A stretch of 41,077 bases of DNA from Oscillospiraceae bacterium (GTDB lineage: Bacteria; Bacillota; Clostridia; Oscillospirales; Ruminococcaceae), in assembly GCA_017521325.1 (NCBI GenBank), contig JAFXCV010000060.1, positions 1 to 41,077 of the forward strand, written 5' to 3'. Made by a program: the position numbers and the translations under genes. Below, one piece after another: positions 40,629 through 41,077 of this stretch (within the stretch, counting starts at the first letter, position 1; the number at the start of each line of letters is the position of its first letter). Under the pieces are notes generated by a model. That model was not told the DNA's origin. It saw only the letters and a program-made list of their open reading frames with translations, and did not search any database.

Positions 40629-40893
40629 ATTCCAATTTGTCGAGCAGAACAGCGTTGAATGTTGGTGTGATCTTGGTGCAAATTTGGTGCAACACTTTAT
40701 GCGACGATACTCACGATATTCACGATATCAAACGGTATTGCTAAAACTCCAAGAGATAATCGCATACGGCATTTCGGTAGTGCGAACAACGCTTGCCGTA
40801 TGCCCGAGAATTTCCCTTTCGAAAAATTCTCCAAGATATGTGCATATCAAAAGCTCTCGTTAATTCGAGGGCTTTTTGCTATTGTTTTTACTA
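40629..40893. repeat. Non-coding stretch with short tandem repeats and hairpins
   Basis: Three imperfect 11-bp units with TTGGTG cores run at 40661-40693 (GTTGGTGTGAT, CTTGGTGCAAA, TTTGGTGCAAC). Three 9-bp units with CGATA cores follow at 40705-40731. Then come GCATACGGCA/TGCCGTATGC (40762-40803) and GAGAATTT/AAATTCTC (40806-40831). A frame crosses the region but is mostly repeat-encoded. The repeats look like protein-binding sites or an old attachment-site region. Confidence 0.6.
40849..40877 (+). terminator. Rho-independent terminator
   Basis: AAAAGCTCTCG (40849-40859) pairs with CGAGGGCTTTT (40866-40876) with one mismatch-tolerant G-T pair around TTAATT, then T. Confidence 0.82.
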
Positions 40894-40922
40894 TTTACTT
40901 TTCCTGAGTTTTGTGGTATAAT
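40894..40922 (+). promoter_or_regulatory. Distal promoter of the last gene
   Basis: TTTACT (40894-40899) and TATAAT (40917-40922) have 17-base spacing; TTGTGG makes the -10 extended. It would give a leader of about 120 bases. Confidence 0.75.
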
Positions 40923-40952
40923 GGTATCAGTCAGATAAACTTGAATTTATTG

Positions 40953-40988
40953 AACTGTAAACTCATGTTGCAGAAATGTAAAGTTGAT
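40953..40988. promoter_or_regulatory. Possible LytTR operator upstream of the last gene
   Basis: AACTGTAAA (40953-40961) and AAATGTAAA (40974-40982) are exactly 21 bp apart. AAAGTTGAT at 40980-40988 fits the known LytTR half-site pattern. They lie upstream of an extended -10 TGT-TACAAT (41013-41021) that lacks a -35, a layout suited to activation by the AgrA-like regulator. Confidence 0.45.
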
Positions 40989-41051
40989 GTGGTGGTAAAA
41001 AACAAAAGATTATGTTACAATGAAATCACCACACAAAAGGAGGATTTTTAG

Positions 41052-41077
41052 ATGAAACTGTCAGAAAAAATCACAAC
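41052..41077 (+). CDS. Partial gene cut by the window end
   Basis: An ATG at 41052 follows AAAGGAGGA with good spacing and encodes MKLSEKIT before the window ends. The opening resembles that of some XRE-type regulators, but eight residues cannot establish this. Two promoter candidates and the 21-bp-spaced repeats lie upstream. Confidence 0.55.

Noticed and set aside
40588..40863. A 91-codon + strand frame at the right end
   Set aside because: It starts inside the DUF3784-like gene, and its middle is encoded by tandem repeats (RYSRYSRYQ). No domain or ribosome site.
1..41077. CRISPR arrays, tRNA and rRNA genes, diversity-generating retroelement
   Set aside because: No regularly spaced direct repeats with spacers, no cloverleaf with a T-loop, no rRNA signature and no reverse transcriptase were seen on reading through; a search program could still find a divergent tRNA.

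Overview
The window looks like the chromosome of a Gram-positive gut or rumen Clostridia member, most likely a Ruminococcus or close relative. The grounds are a cohesin-like/dockerin-like secreted protein, a BspA-LRR/peptidase/dockerin protein, an agrBDCA-type peptide signalling locus, and repeated extended -10 promoters of the form TGTGGTATAAT. This genus call is inferred from protein families; no rRNA is present. Almost everything is on the + strand and most of it is mobile-element DNA.

Positions 1-22,120 hold most of an integrative conjugative element (its left end lies outside). First come accessory genes: a small membrane protein, a D12-class adenine methylase, a Bro-N antirepressor, DUF3846 and SpoVG. 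A surface block follows: a lipoprotein with a transglutaminase-like domain, a 1425-residue NlpC/P60 plus Cna-B adhesin and its class B sortase. Then comes the type IV secretion operon: a VirB2-sized membrane protein, a DUF3991/TOPRIM protein, VirD4-type coupling ATPase, VirB6-, VirB3- and VirB4-like proteins and a VirB1-position protein with a degenerate NlpC/P60 domain. It ends with DUF6103, a hairpin-rich candidate oriT, a relaxosome protein, a MobP3/MobL-like relaxase and a tyrosine integrase. The integrase gene is bracketed by a perfect 17-bp inverted repeat. One AT-rich gene with its own promoter and terminator (13.86-14.40 kb) sits inside the secretion operon.

Positions 22,140-27,600 are a quorum-sensing island: LytTR response regulator, AgrC-like kinase, a 47-residue AgrD-like peptide and AgrB, followed by the two secreted dockerin-type proteins. 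Repeats with 21-bp spacing lie upstream of agrD and again upstream of the last, cut-off gene at 41,052.

Positions 27,670-34,730 look like the regulatory and integration end of a second mobile element: an XRE repressor, a Com-like zinc protein, a roughly 280-nt set of perfect hairpins ending in a terminator, a sigma-region-4-like protein, 500 nt of structured non-coding DNA, a MazF toxin and three tandem serine-recombinase genes. The middle recombinase has no catalytic domain. Positions 34,740-36,600 are an amidoligase/gamma-glutamylcyclotransferase operon. Positions 36,920-38,913 are an AT-rich two-gene ATPase/TOPRIM-like unit with its own promoter, best read as an uncharacterised Abi/PARIS-like defence system. 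The right end holds a lipoprotein, a DUF3784-like membrane protein, short tandem repeats and a partial gene.
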